Part shown: positions 6,348-13,416 of the stretch, in pieces
Numbering within the stretch: position 1 is the stretch's first letter
Layout of the letters: every line of letters begins with the position of its first letter
Source of the DNA: CALFCX01 sp964603025
GTDB lineage: Bacteria; Margulisbacteria; WOR-1; JAKLHX01
Assembly (NCBI GenBank): GCA_964603025.1
Contig: CAZRTO010000013.1
Span: 1 to 27,053, forward strand
DNA length: 27,053 nt
Reading direction: 5' to 3'
Position numbers and translations under genes: made by a program
Notes under the pieces: model-generated
Told to the model about the DNA's origin: nothing
The model's input: only the letters and a program-made list of their open reading frames with translations
Database searches by the model: none

Positions 6348-7645
6348 AAAGAATACTGGCCGCGATGATAATAATGAACATGTGTCTTTACTGCCCACCG
6401 ATCAACGCGCAGGAACAGAGGATATCCCTCAATCTCATGGGAGCACCGCTCAACACGGTCATATACGCGCTCGGCAAAGAGGCCGGCCTGAATATCGTGG
6501 CCAGCGACGATATCCAGGGAACAGTCACAATATCCGTGAACGATGTATCTGCCTACGACGCTCTTGTGGCCGTCCTTCAGGCGTCGGGTTTCTCTTACAA
6601 AAAAGACGGTGGGATCATGCAAATAACAGTCCCTCCGATGAGACGTCTCGCCGGAGAGCAGCTTTTCACAAAAAAAGGCCTGATGACCAAAGCGTTCATG
6701 GTGAACAATCTCGCTCCGGGGGATGTAGAGGAAATGATTAAAAAGCTGGGATATGACGATACCAGGATCCTGTCAGCAAAAGGGTCTAACATGCTGGTGG
6801 TCGAAGCTCCTGCGGAGATCATGGAAAAGATAGACAGCATCTTCAAAAGGCTGGACGCGTCCCCGAGACAGGTGCTTGTGGAATCCCAGATACTCGAAAT
6901 AACCGCGGGCAATGCCGCGACCCCCAATGTTCTGGGCGCGCAGGGCAGATATGTCGGCTCTTCATATGATATCCAGACTGAAGGGATGGCCAACCCGGCC
7001 ACTACCGGTGTCGCCGGATTTTACGCTCATGTCATAAAGAACAACGCCGAAGCTTATATAGAGGCTCTTGAGAACAAAGAGGGATTCAATCTCCTGGCCC
7101 ATCCAAAGGTGATAGCGGTTTCCGGCAAGCCGGCAAATATAATCAGCGGTTCAAAACTCGGATATAAAACCACGATAACCACCCAGACCGGAACGATACA
7201 AAACGTGGACTTTCTTGAGGTCGGCACAAAACTGTCGTTCACGCCGTATGTATACAGCGACGGAACGATAAGGATGGACATACACCCCGAGGTCAGTGAA
7301 GGCTCAATAACCACCGACGGATTGCCGCAAAAACAGACCACCGAAGCCACGACGACTGTCATCGTAAAGGACGGGGAAACGATAATCATAGGCGGTCTCA
7401 TAAAGGACAAGACAAAGGAAACCGAAAAAGGCGTTCCCGTGATCATGCACCTCCCGGTGATCGGCAATCTCTTCAAAAGAAAAGAGATCCTCTGGGAAAA
7501 AAAGGAGATCATCGCGGTCATAACACCGCACATCATCAACAATGAGAACATGAAAGAAATGCTGCCTCAGGTACAAGAGCTTCAACGCAAGCAAAAAGAA
7601 TCGGCTACCGGGGAAGAGCCCGGCATCATGTGGTGGGTCAAATAG
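6344..7645 (+). CDS. pilQ: PilQ-like secretin, short form
   Basis: A 433-residue outer-membrane channel subunit. A signal peptide covers about 1-22. The N0/STN domain is at about 25-95 (ISLNLMGAPLNTVIYALGKEAGLNIV), one N1 secretin_N domain at about 112-175 (MVNNLAPGDVEEMIKKLG...), and the secretin core at about 225-395 with LLAHPKVIAVSGKPANIISG, VGTKLSFTPYV, VIVKDGETIIIGGLI and PVIGNLF.....W.KKEIIAVITPHII. AMIN domains found in many PilQ proteins are missing, so this is close to a minimal secretin. It starts in an ATGA overlap with the PilO-PilP gene. Its stop codon overlaps the 3' end of the convergent oppF-like gene by 8 bp. A GspD identity is less likely given the PilM/N/O/P neighbours. 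Confidence 0.9.
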   Translation: MKRILAAMIIMNMCLYCPPINAQEQRISLNLMGAPLNTVIYALGKEAGLNIVASDDIQGTVTISVNDVSAYDALVAVLQASGFSYKKDGGIMQITVPPMRRLAGEQLFTKKGLMTKAFMVNNLAPGDVEEMIKKLGYDDTRILSAKGSNMLVVEAPAEIMEKIDSIFKRLDASPRQVLVESQILEITAGNAATPNVLGAQGRYVGSSYDIQTEGMANPATTGVAGFYAHVIKNNAEAYIEALENKEGFNLLAHPKVIAVSGKPANIISGSKLGYKTTITTQTGTIQNVDFLEVGTKLSFTPYVYSDGTIRMDIHPEVSEGSITTDGLPQKQTTEATTTVIVKDGETIIIGGLIKDKTKETEKGVPVIMHLPVIGNLFKRKEILWEKKEIIAVITPHIINNENMKEMLPQVQELQRKQKESATGEEPGIMWWVK

Positions 7646-8387
7646 CGTCCGATAAAAGCTGTCTGGTGTATTCGTGCCTGGGAGCCTTAAATACCTCGTC
7701 CGCTGGGCCGCATTCGACTATCACCCCTTCCTTCATTACCGCGGCCGCGGAACAAAGTCTTTGGGCCAGCATTAGATCATGCGTAATGAATATATATGTA
7801 AGGGCCTTCTCCCGCCTTAGCTGAGTGATAAGCCGGATTATGCCCTCCTGAAGCTCTAGGTCCAGGGATGATAACGGCTCATCCAGAATAAGGATCTTAG
7901 GTCTTGCGGCAAGGCTTCTGGCGATACAAACTCTTTGGGCTTCTCCTCCCGAAAGCTCCGAAGGATACCTGGCCGAATAAGAAGCGTCAAGCCCCACATC
8001 CGACAGCAATTCAACGACCCCGGCTCTGACAGCATCCCTGTCACCTCCCCTTATCTCAAGAGGCTCGGCAACAGTTCTAAAAACCGTCATTTTGGGATTA
8101 AGCGCGGACAAAGGGTCCTGAAATATCATCTGCATATCGAACAGGGCGCTGCGCTTCTCATTTCCGCCCAATAAAGATATGTCCCGGCCTTTATATATTA
8201 TTCTGCCTTTGTCGGCTTCGATCAATCCCAGAGCTATCCTGGCAAGAGTTGTCTTGCCGCTACCGGATTCTCCGACCAGCGCGAACGAGCCTCCTTCCGG
8301 AACGGCTACGCTCACACCCTTTAGCACATCCCTTCCGGCGAACGATTTCCATATGCCGTCCAATTCCAGTGCGATATCGCCTCTCAT
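7638..8387 (-). CDS. Peptide ABC transporter ATPase, OppF/DppF-like, short
   Basis: A 249-residue nucleotide-binding protein of an oligopeptide importer. Walker A is GESGSGKTT, the Q-loop IFQDPLSALNP, the signature LSGGEAQRV, Walker B ILILDEPLSSLD and the switch FITHD, so all catalytic motifs are intact. It stops at HEYTRQLLSDAI, exactly where OppF-family proteins continue into the C-terminal oligopeptide extension, so it is about 70 residues shorter than usual. It starts in an ATGA overlap with the oppD-like gene and would form an ATPase heterodimer with it. Its end overlaps the convergent pilQ by 8 bp and no terminator hairpin separates the two. Confidence 0.85.
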   Translation of the reverse strand: MRGDIALELDGIWKSFAGRDVLKGVSVAVPEGGSFALVGESGSGKTTLARIALGLIEADKGRIIYKGRDISLLGGNEKRSALFDMQMIFQDPLSALNPKMTVFRTVAEPLEIRGGDRDAVRAGVVELLSDVGLDASYSARYPSELSGGEAQRVCIARSLAARPKILILDEPLSSLDLELQEGIIRLITQLRREKALTYIFITHDLMLAQRLCSAAAVMKEGVIVECGPADEVFKAPRHEYTRQLLSDAI

Positions 8388-9106
8388 TTCATCCTCTGAA
8401 TGATCCGGCCCGCGCTCATGACTGCTATCCGGTCGCAGTGTTTTTCGGCAAGTCTGATGTTGTGTGTTATAAAAAGGGCCGAAAGCCCGTCCGATACTCT
8501 CAGCTGCTGCAAGAGGGCCATTATAGAAGCCTGGGTGGAAACGTCAAGCGCGGTCGTTGGCTCATCGGCTATCAAGAGCCTGGACCCGCATGAGATCGCG
8601 ATAGCTATCATCACTCGCTGCCTTTGGCCGCCGCTAAGCTGGTGAGGATATTGCCTTATTCTAAGGCGCGGTTCGTCTATCCCGACCTTTGCCAACAGTC
8701 CTTCGGCCTTTCCATACGCCTCCCCGCGAGAAAGGCCCAGATGCGCCATTGGAGCTTCGGCAAGCTGTTCTCCAACGGTAAGGACCGGATTTAAGCTGGT
8801 GAACGGGTCCTGGAACACCATGGATATGCCTGCACCGCGTATTCTTCTCATGTCCTTTTCCGGCAGGATATCTGTGCGGGCGCCTTCAAAAAAGACCTTT
8901 CCCGATATTATTTTCCCTGGCCTTTGGATGAGCCGCATGATGGAAGCCCCTATCGTGCTTTTGCCGCAGCCTGAAGGTCCGGTAAGCGCGAAGAACTCCC
9001 CCTTCCCTATCCCGAAGCTCACCCCGTCCACCGCTCTTATCTCTCCTCCGGAGCCCGGATAATAAGAGGTCCTCAGCTCTTCCACCTCGAGTATCTTGGA
9101 ATGCAT
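8384..9106 (-). CDS. Peptide ABC transporter ATPase, OppD/DppD-like, short
   Basis: A 240-residue ATPase with Walker A GPSGCGKST, Q-loop VFQDPFTSLNP, signature LSGGQRQRV, Walker B LLIADEPTTALD and switch His in FITHN. It ends at DRIAVMSAGRIIQRMK, before the HPYT motif and cysteine-rich C-terminal extension that OppD/DppD proteins normally carry. A reading frame open upstream would add 47 residues, but those overlap oppC in another frame and do not resemble the family, so I chose the ATG at 9106. It overlaps the oppC stop as TGATG. Four bases at the end overlap oppF. No frameshift scar is visible at the shortened end. Confidence 0.85.
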   Translation of the reverse strand: MHSKILEVEELRTSYYPGSGGEIRAVDGVSFGIGKGEFFALTGPSGCGKSTIGASIMRLIQRPGKIISGKVFFEGARTDILPEKDMRRIRGAGISMVFQDPFTSLNPVLTVGEQLAEAPMAHLGLSRGEAYGKAEGLLAKVGIDEPRLRIRQYPHQLSGGQRQRVMIAIAISCGSRLLIADEPTTALDVSTQASIMALLQQLRVSDGLSALFITHNIRLAEKHCDRIAVMSAGRIIQRMK

Positions 9107-9909
9107 CACTTGCCTATCTCCTCCCGAAGACCTTCTCCGACAAGATAAATGCTGAGCACTGTTACCAATATAAGGGCGCCCGGAATAAGGGACATCCACG
9201 GAGCGTCCCTCAGATAAGCCTGGGAATCCTGAAGCATATTCCCCCATGAGGAAAGCGGGGGCTGGACCCCCAATCCCAAAAAGCTGAGCGCCGATTCGGT
9301 GAGGATCGCTCCTGCCATTCCGAGCGTTCCGGCTACTATAACCGGAGCGATCACGTTAGGCATTATATGGCGCATCATTATGCGCGGCCCGGAAGCCCCT
9401 ATAGTGCGGGCGGCTTCAATATACGGCCTTTCTTTCACGGAAAGCACTTCAGCGCGCACGAGCCTCGCGACGCCCATCCACGAAGTCAGTCCTATGACCA
9501 CCATAACATTATAAATGTTGGGGGTGAGCATGGCCTGAACGGCCAGTATCAGGAAGATGGACGGAAAAGAAAGCATAACATCGACAAAACGCATAATGCT
9601 ATTTTCTATCCAGCCACCGAAGTATCCGGAGATCATCCCGAAAAAGAACCCCACGATCACCGATATGGATACCGCCACAAGGCCGACTGAAAGCGAAACC
9701 CTGGCACCGTAAACAGCTCTTGAGAATATATCCCTGCCGAAATCATCCGTACCGAACAAATGTTCCGGTGAAGGCGCTGTGAGCGCGGTCGTGCCCAGCT
9801 CGCCGGGATCGTAAGGCGCCACTACCGGCGCGAACACCGCGGCAAGCATCATGAACAGCAGGACCGCCGCCCCCGCAACAGCCACTCTATTCCTGCGGAA
9901 TTTTTTCAT
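9106..9909 (-). CDS. Peptide ABC transporter permease, OppC/DppC-like
   Basis: A 267-residue inner-membrane permease. Features of the OppC/DppC family are the N-terminal RNRVAVAGAAVLLFMMLAAVFAPVVAPYDP, then EHLFGTDDFGRDIFSRAVYGARVSLSVG, and the cytoplasmic coupling loop EAARTIGASGPRIMMRHIMPN (EAA motif), ending SALSFLGLGVQPP..SWG.ML. About six transmembrane helices are visible. It pairs with the OppB-like permease encoded upstream; 9 nt separate the two genes. A purine-rich stretch (GGAAAGGAC) lies some distance before the ATG. Confidence 0.9.
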   Translation of the reverse strand: MKKFRRNRVAVAGAAVLLFMMLAAVFAPVVAPYDPGELGTTALTAPSPEHLFGTDDFGRDIFSRAVYGARVSLSVGLVAVSISVIVGFFFGMISGYFGGWIENSIMRFVDVMLSFPSIFLILAVQAMLTPNIYNVMVVIGLTSWMGVARLVRAEVLSVKERPYIEAARTIGASGPRIMMRHIMPNVIAPVIVAGTLGMAGAILTESALSFLGLGVQPPLSSWGNMLQDSQAYLRDAPWMSLIPGALILVTVLSIYLVGEGLREEIGK

Positions 9910-9918
9910 GTCTGTCGC

Positions 9919-10893
9919 TTAGTCCTTTCCTCCAGTCCGTATCCTGGGATCCGCCACCGAATAAAGCAGGTCCGCCGCCAGGTTGCCTGCTATGATCAGA
10001 AAAGAAGATATCAGCACCACGCCCATGATAAGCGGATAATTCCTGGAAAATACCGCGCCTACCCCGAGACGCCCCATTCCGGGCCAGGCAAATATAGTCT
10101 CAATGATAAAAGCGCCGGCAAAAAGGTCCGGAATGGACATTCCGAGTATGGTTATCAAAGGAAGAAGCGAATTCCTGAGTGCGTGCTTAAAAAGCACGGT
10201 TCTTTCTGTAAGCCCCTTGGCCCTCGCGGCTTTTATATAATTTTGGCCGAGCACCTCCAAAGTGCCTGACCGCACATAGCGCGTCAGTCCCGCAAAACCC
10301 GTCAAAAGCATGGTCAGCACCGGCAGGACCATATGCCTTGCGGTATCCACAGATCTTTCCGGCATTGACGCTCCTGTCAACAAGGGATCGGACATTCCCC
10401 CGGCCGGAAGGATACCAAAATGGACGGAAAAGATGAGCATGAGCATGAGGGCGAGCCAGAACGAGGGCATGGACATCCCGGTAAAAGAGAGCACCGAAAC
10501 AACACCGTCAAACAGTCCGCCCTTTTTGTATGCCGACAGTACCCCGAGAGGTATTGAAACAAGGAGAATGAAAAATAGAGAGGTCCCCATCAAAAGCAGC
10601 GTGGCCGGTATGCGCTCCGCTATCACTTGTATAACAGGTCTGTTGAGCATATACGCCGTACCCAGGTCGCCCCTCAAGGCATTCTTGAGCCAATAAAAAT
10701 ATTGCACGTAGACCGGGCGGTCAAGCCCCCAGTTGACGCGTATGCGGGCAAGCTCCGAAGGATCTACCGACGGATCGACAAAAAGCGCTGTCGGGTCGCC
10801 AGGGGCAAGATGCATGACAAAGAACGAGATAAGGGAGATGCCTATAAGCAGCGGAATAATAGACAGCAACCGTTTAAGGATTTTCTGAGACAT
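9919..10893 (-). CDS. Peptide ABC transporter permease, OppB/DppB-like
   Basis: A 324-residue permease with the family N-terminus ILKRLLSIIPLLIGISLISFFVMHLAPGDP, then GLDRPVYVQYFYWLKNALRGDLG, the coupling loop YIKAARAKGLTERTVLFKHALRNSLLP (EAA motif) and the C-terminal FAWPGMGRLGVGAVFSRNYPLIMG. A longer frame to 10983 exists, but its extra 30 residues would run through the promoter and look non-coding, so the ATG at 10893 is preferred. A TATAAT box sits 7 nt before this ATG and no ribosome-binding site is present, so translation is probably leaderless. With oppC, oppD and oppF it forms a four-gene transport operon; the binding protein lies beyond the assembly gap. Confidence 0.9.
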   Translation of the reverse strand: MSQKILKRLLSIIPLLIGISLISFFVMHLAPGDPTALFVDPSVDPSELARIRVNWGLDRPVYVQYFYWLKNALRGDLGTAYMLNRPVIQVIAERIPATLLLMGTSLFFILLVSIPLGVLSAYKKGGLFDGVVSVLSFTGMSMPSFWLALMLMLIFSVHFGILPAGGMSDPLLTGASMPERSVDTARHMVLPVLTMLLTGFAGLTRYVRSGTLEVLGQNYIKAARAKGLTERTVLFKHALRNSLLPLITILGMSIPDLFAGAFIIETIFAWPGMGRLGVGAVFSRNYPLIMGVVLISSFLIIAGNLAADLLYSVADPRIRTGGKD

Positions 10894-10900
10894 CCATAAT

Positions 10901-10906
10901 ATTATA
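10901..10906 (-). promoter_or_regulatory. -10 element directly before oppB
   Basis: TATAAT on the - strand ends 7 nt before the oppB ATG. A start site 6-7 nt downstream falls on or next to the A of the ATG. No good -35 or TG extension is visible (GGA precedes the box). This element lies within a 93-bp divergent intergenic region shared with the + strand gene at 10987. Confidence 0.5.
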
Positions 10907-10986
10907 TCCCACAATTTGGTGAAATCAGAGCCCGGTTTTTCCGATAAGTTATTAGACGAGTACAGCAATATAAAGGAGGCCACAAG

Positions 10987-11276
10987 ATGTCATTTTCAGG
11001 AGCAGTAATAAGGTCTGTCAATCTACTTAGGAGCACTCAGGTAAGGGCTCAAAGCCGACATACTACCAACTGGGGCCTTGCCAGGCTCTCAAATCACAGC
11101 GAGCCGATACACGGACTTGTTGCCGAGAACCTGTCCCAAAGAATCGTTGCCGGCAATATCTCGATGGAACAGCTTTATGGATTCAGTCCCAGCGTCGTCG
11201 GGATGGCGATTGCTCAAACTGATCCGAAAAATACGGTTGCGGTCGCGAGGCTTCTTTCCTCAGCCAAAGAAGGGGA
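10987..11276 (+). CDS. Unknown protein, 5' part only (runs into assembly gap)
   Basis: Ninety-six residues are visible before the run of N. AAAGGAGG at 10972-10979 lies 7 nt before the ATG, so this is very likely a real gene although it matches no family I recognise. The N-terminus has no signal peptide or transmembrane helix. It is rich in Ser, Arg, Asn and Val, and contains IHGLVAENLSQRIVAGNISMEQLYGFSP followed by TVAVARLLSSA, suggesting amphipathic helices. It points away from oppB and splits the opp cluster. The true 3' end is unknown; the frame beyond the N run at 11377 should not be trusted as the same gene. Confidence 0.6.
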
Positions 11277-11376
11277 NNNNNNNNNNNNNNNNNNNNNNNN
11301 NNNNNNNNNNNNNNNNNNNNNNNNNNNNNNNNNNNNNNNNNNNNNNNNNNNNNNNNNNNNNNNNNNNNNNNNNNNN
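11277..11376. other. Assembly gap (100 N)
   Basis: Exactly 100 N, the conventional placeholder for a scaffold join of unknown length. It truncates the + strand gene at 10987. It also hides whatever begins at the ATG (11379, - strand) that overlaps the oppA stop codon as TGATG. Gene order across this point, including the separation of oppA from oppB, is therefore provisional. Confidence 0.95.
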
Positions 11377-11378
11377 CA

Positions 11379-12977
11379 TCATAGATCTGCCGCATTCCCA
11401 GAGGCATCTTTGATATAGATCTTTTCTATATCGACGAACAACCCCGCCGGCCCCGGCTTTGAAAGCCCGCCGATGCGGTCTGACACCGCCACTATGCTGC
11501 GCGGATACCACAGGAAAACATAGGGCTGTTCGGCTGATATTATTTGCTGTATCCTGCCGTAGATCTTTTTGCGCTCCTGCCTGTCTATGGTAGTGCGCCC
11601 CTGTTCAAGGAGACGGTCCACTTCCGGGTCCGAATATCCGATGAAATTCAAGCCGGCCGGATATTGCGAAGAATGCCATATGCTGTAGGCATCTGGATCT
11701 ATCCCGAGAGACCATCCTATTATCACGGCGTCAAAATCCTTTTCCTGCGTCCTGGCGTTCAGGATCTTGAGAAGAGAACTCCATTCCATCACCCTGACAT
11801 TCACTTTGGCGCCGATCTTTTTGTATTGCCATTGTAGTATCACCGCGGCTTTTTCCCGTTCTTTGTTGCCCTGGTTGACCAGTATCGTGAATTCCAGCTT
11901 TCTGCCGTTCTTTGCTCGTATGCCGTCGCTTCCTTTTTTCCATCCTGACGACTCCAGCAGGGCGATGGCTTTTTCCGGATCATGCGGAAATTTGCTGATG
12001 CTTTCTTCATAGGCCCATCCCACAGGGGACATGGGCCCGTGCGCCGGGGATGCCATCCCTCTGAATATAAGCTCTATAAGCTGGCCTTTGTCGGTCGCGT
12101 ATGCCAGCGCCTGGCGGACTTTTTTGTCCGAGAACAGCTCTTTTTTTAGATTTAGTCCCAGATAGACATACATCAGGGAATCATATTCGTAAACATCAAT
12201 GTTTTTCATGCTTTGAGCCCGTGAGCGGTCCTTGGCCGGAATATCGCACACATCGGTCTGCCCCGCTTCGAGAGCGATAAAACGCGAATTCTCATCGGGA
12301 ATTATGCGGTAGACTATCCTGTCCAGCTTAGGCGCGCCCGCGTAATAACCGGGATTCTTGGCAAGAACCACTCTGTCTGCGCTGATCCACTCCTTTAAGA
12401 TGAAAGGTCCGGAACCAACCGGACTGCGGTTGAACTCGGAGTTGTTGATATCCTTTCCTTCCAGGATATGCCTGGGAAGAATGCCCATACCGGCGCGGCC
12501 GAGAAAAGGGGCAAAAGGTTTTGGCAACTCCGCGGTAAAAATAAGCGGGCCGCGGGTCCCGAACCTGATCGGGACCCCGTCTATTATATAATCCCCGCGC
12601 CGCACAGAATTGACCTTTGGGTCAAGTATAAGGTCAAAAGTGAATTTTACATCGTTAGAGGTCAGTTTGCGCCCGTCGTGCCACACGACATCGTCCCTGA
12701 GATGAAAAACATAAGTCCTGCCGTCTTTTGACACGGTCCATCTTTCGGCGATATCCGGCACTATCTCCAGGTCTTCATTTATCCTGGTCAATCCGGAAAA
12801 GACTATCCCCTCCACGGCTGATGACGCCGAGTCTGAGGAAAGCACCGGGTTCAAGACCGACGGCTCTCCGGCAAGCGTGACCACCATTGTGTCATTGAGG
12901 CGCCTCCCGCTATCCGGAGCGGATGAGCATCCGGAAAAGGTCAGGCTCAATAAAAGTACTATCGTCAGCTTCTTCAT
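11379..12977 (-). CDS. Oligopeptide-binding lipoprotein, OppA/DppA-like (SBP family 5)
   Basis: A 532-residue extracytoplasmic solute-binding protein. A lipoprotein signal is present (KKLTIVLLLSLTFSGC, Cys17 as lipid anchor). Family 5 features follow: GEPSVLNPVLSSDSASSAVEGIVFSGL, PDIAERWTVSKDGRTYVFHLRDDVVWHDG, SNDVKFTFDLI, VGSGPFILKEW, the KVRQALAYATDKGQLIELIFRG segment and a C-terminal DP..Y..WHSSQ..AGLNFIGYSDPEVDRLLEQG. It would capture peptides, or possibly nickel or heme chelates as some relatives do, and deliver them to the OppBCDF genes on the other side of the gap. It starts only 4 nt after the pilin stop, so the two are probably cotranscribed. The stop TGA overlaps an ATG that enters the gap. 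Confidence 0.88.
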   Translation of the reverse strand: MKKLTIVLLLSLTFSGCSSAPDSGRRLNDTMVVTLAGEPSVLNPVLSSDSASSAVEGIVFSGLTRINEDLEIVPDIAERWTVSKDGRTYVFHLRDDVVWHDGRKLTSNDVKFTFDLILDPKVNSVRRGDYIIDGVPIRFGTRGPLIFTAELPKPFAPFLGRAGMGILPRHILEGKDINNSEFNRSPVGSGPFILKEWISADRVVLAKNPGYYAGAPKLDRIVYRIIPDENSRFIALEAGQTDVCDIPAKDRSRAQSMKNIDVYEYDSLMYVYLGLNLKKELFSDKKVRQALAYATDKGQLIELIFRGMASPAHGPMSPVGWAYEESISKFPHDPEKAIALLESSGWKKGSDGIRAKNGRKLEFTILVNQGNKEREKAAVILQWQYKKIGAKVNVRVMEWSSLLKILNARTQEKDFDAVIIGWSLGIDPDAYSIWHSSQYPAGLNFIGYSDPEVDRLLEQGRTTIDRQERKKIYGRIQQIISAEQPYVFLWYPRSIVAVSDRIGGLSKPGPAGLFVDIEKIYIKDASGNAADL

Positions 12978-12981
12978 GCTC

Positions 12982-13398
12982 TTAATCCATGTTCGAAAGT
13001 TCGGCTATCTTTTTTGTCCCGGTCTTGTTATAAGCGGTTACCGTGTAATTGTCAGTTGCCATATCGTAAGAATACATTATTTTACCTGAAGTATCGGCTT
13101 CCTCATAAGGTTTCCCCGTGAACGGATTTTTCGGCAGATTGTTCATAACATCCGCGGTCTTTAAGTAATTTTCGAACAGGTTCTTGAGAGTTATATCCAC
13201 CGCCATCGGATAAGTGCCGTTGACCATATTATAAGATTCGACCGCGATCTGAACATTGTGTGCCACCGATTTCACCCCGGATTCCCTCGCCCGGTCCTGC
13301 ACCTTTGCGAACGTCGGTATCAAAAAAGCGGCAAGTATCCCGATGACAGACATTACGATCAGCAGCTCTATCAGCGTAAATCCCTTTCTTCTTCCCAT
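12982..13398 (-). CDS. Type IV major-type pilin (PilA/PilE-like)
   Basis: A 138-residue prepilin with the textbook motif GRRKG|FTLIELLIVMSVIGILAAFLIPTF, including Gly at -1 and Glu at +5. After the helix come a hydrophilic helix continuation (KVQDRARESGVKSVAHNVQIAVESY), YPM and a short C-terminal domain with NPFTGKPY and YSYD. No cysteine pair is visible. The short length, consensus cleavage site and exceptional ribosome-binding site suggest an abundant main subunit rather than a tip protein (inference). It follows a PilC/GspF gene and precedes oppA by 4 nt. The other pilus genes are more than 5 kb away on the opposite strand. Confidence 0.88.
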   Translation of the reverse strand: MGRRKGFTLIELLIVMSVIGILAAFLIPTFAKVQDRARESGVKSVAHNVQIAVESYNMVNGTYPMAVDITLKNLFENYLKTADVMNNLPKNPFTGKPYEEADTSGKIMYSYDMATDNYTVTAYNKTGTKKIAELSNMD

Positions 13399-13403
13399 AA
13401 TTA

Positions 13404-13415
13404 ATCACCTCCTTT
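13404..13415 (-). promoter_or_regulatory. Near-perfect Shine-Dalgarno of the pilin gene
   Basis: AAAGGAGGTGAT on the - strand is complementary over its whole length to the usual 3' end of bacterial 16S rRNA. It ends 5 nt before the pilin ATG at 13398 (core AGGAGG about 9 nt away). It is the strongest ribosome-binding site in the window and lies between the gspF-like stop (13417-13419) and the pilin start, consistent with high pilin translation from a polycistronic mRNA. Confidence 0.85.
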
Positions 13416-13416
13416 C

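Noticed and set aside
9107..9247. Longer OppD start
   Set aside because: It overlaps oppC in another frame, and the added residues do not resemble the family; ATG 9106 gives the expected start and a TGATG junction.
10894..10983. Longer OppB start
   Set aside because: The extra 30 residues would cross the -10 box and the divergent intergenic region, and OppB proteins start near the ILKRLL helix.
11377..11418. Continuation of the + strand gene at 10987 beyond the N run
   Set aside because: The gap length is a placeholder, so the frame is not preserved, and this stretch is the antisense of the oppA 3' end.
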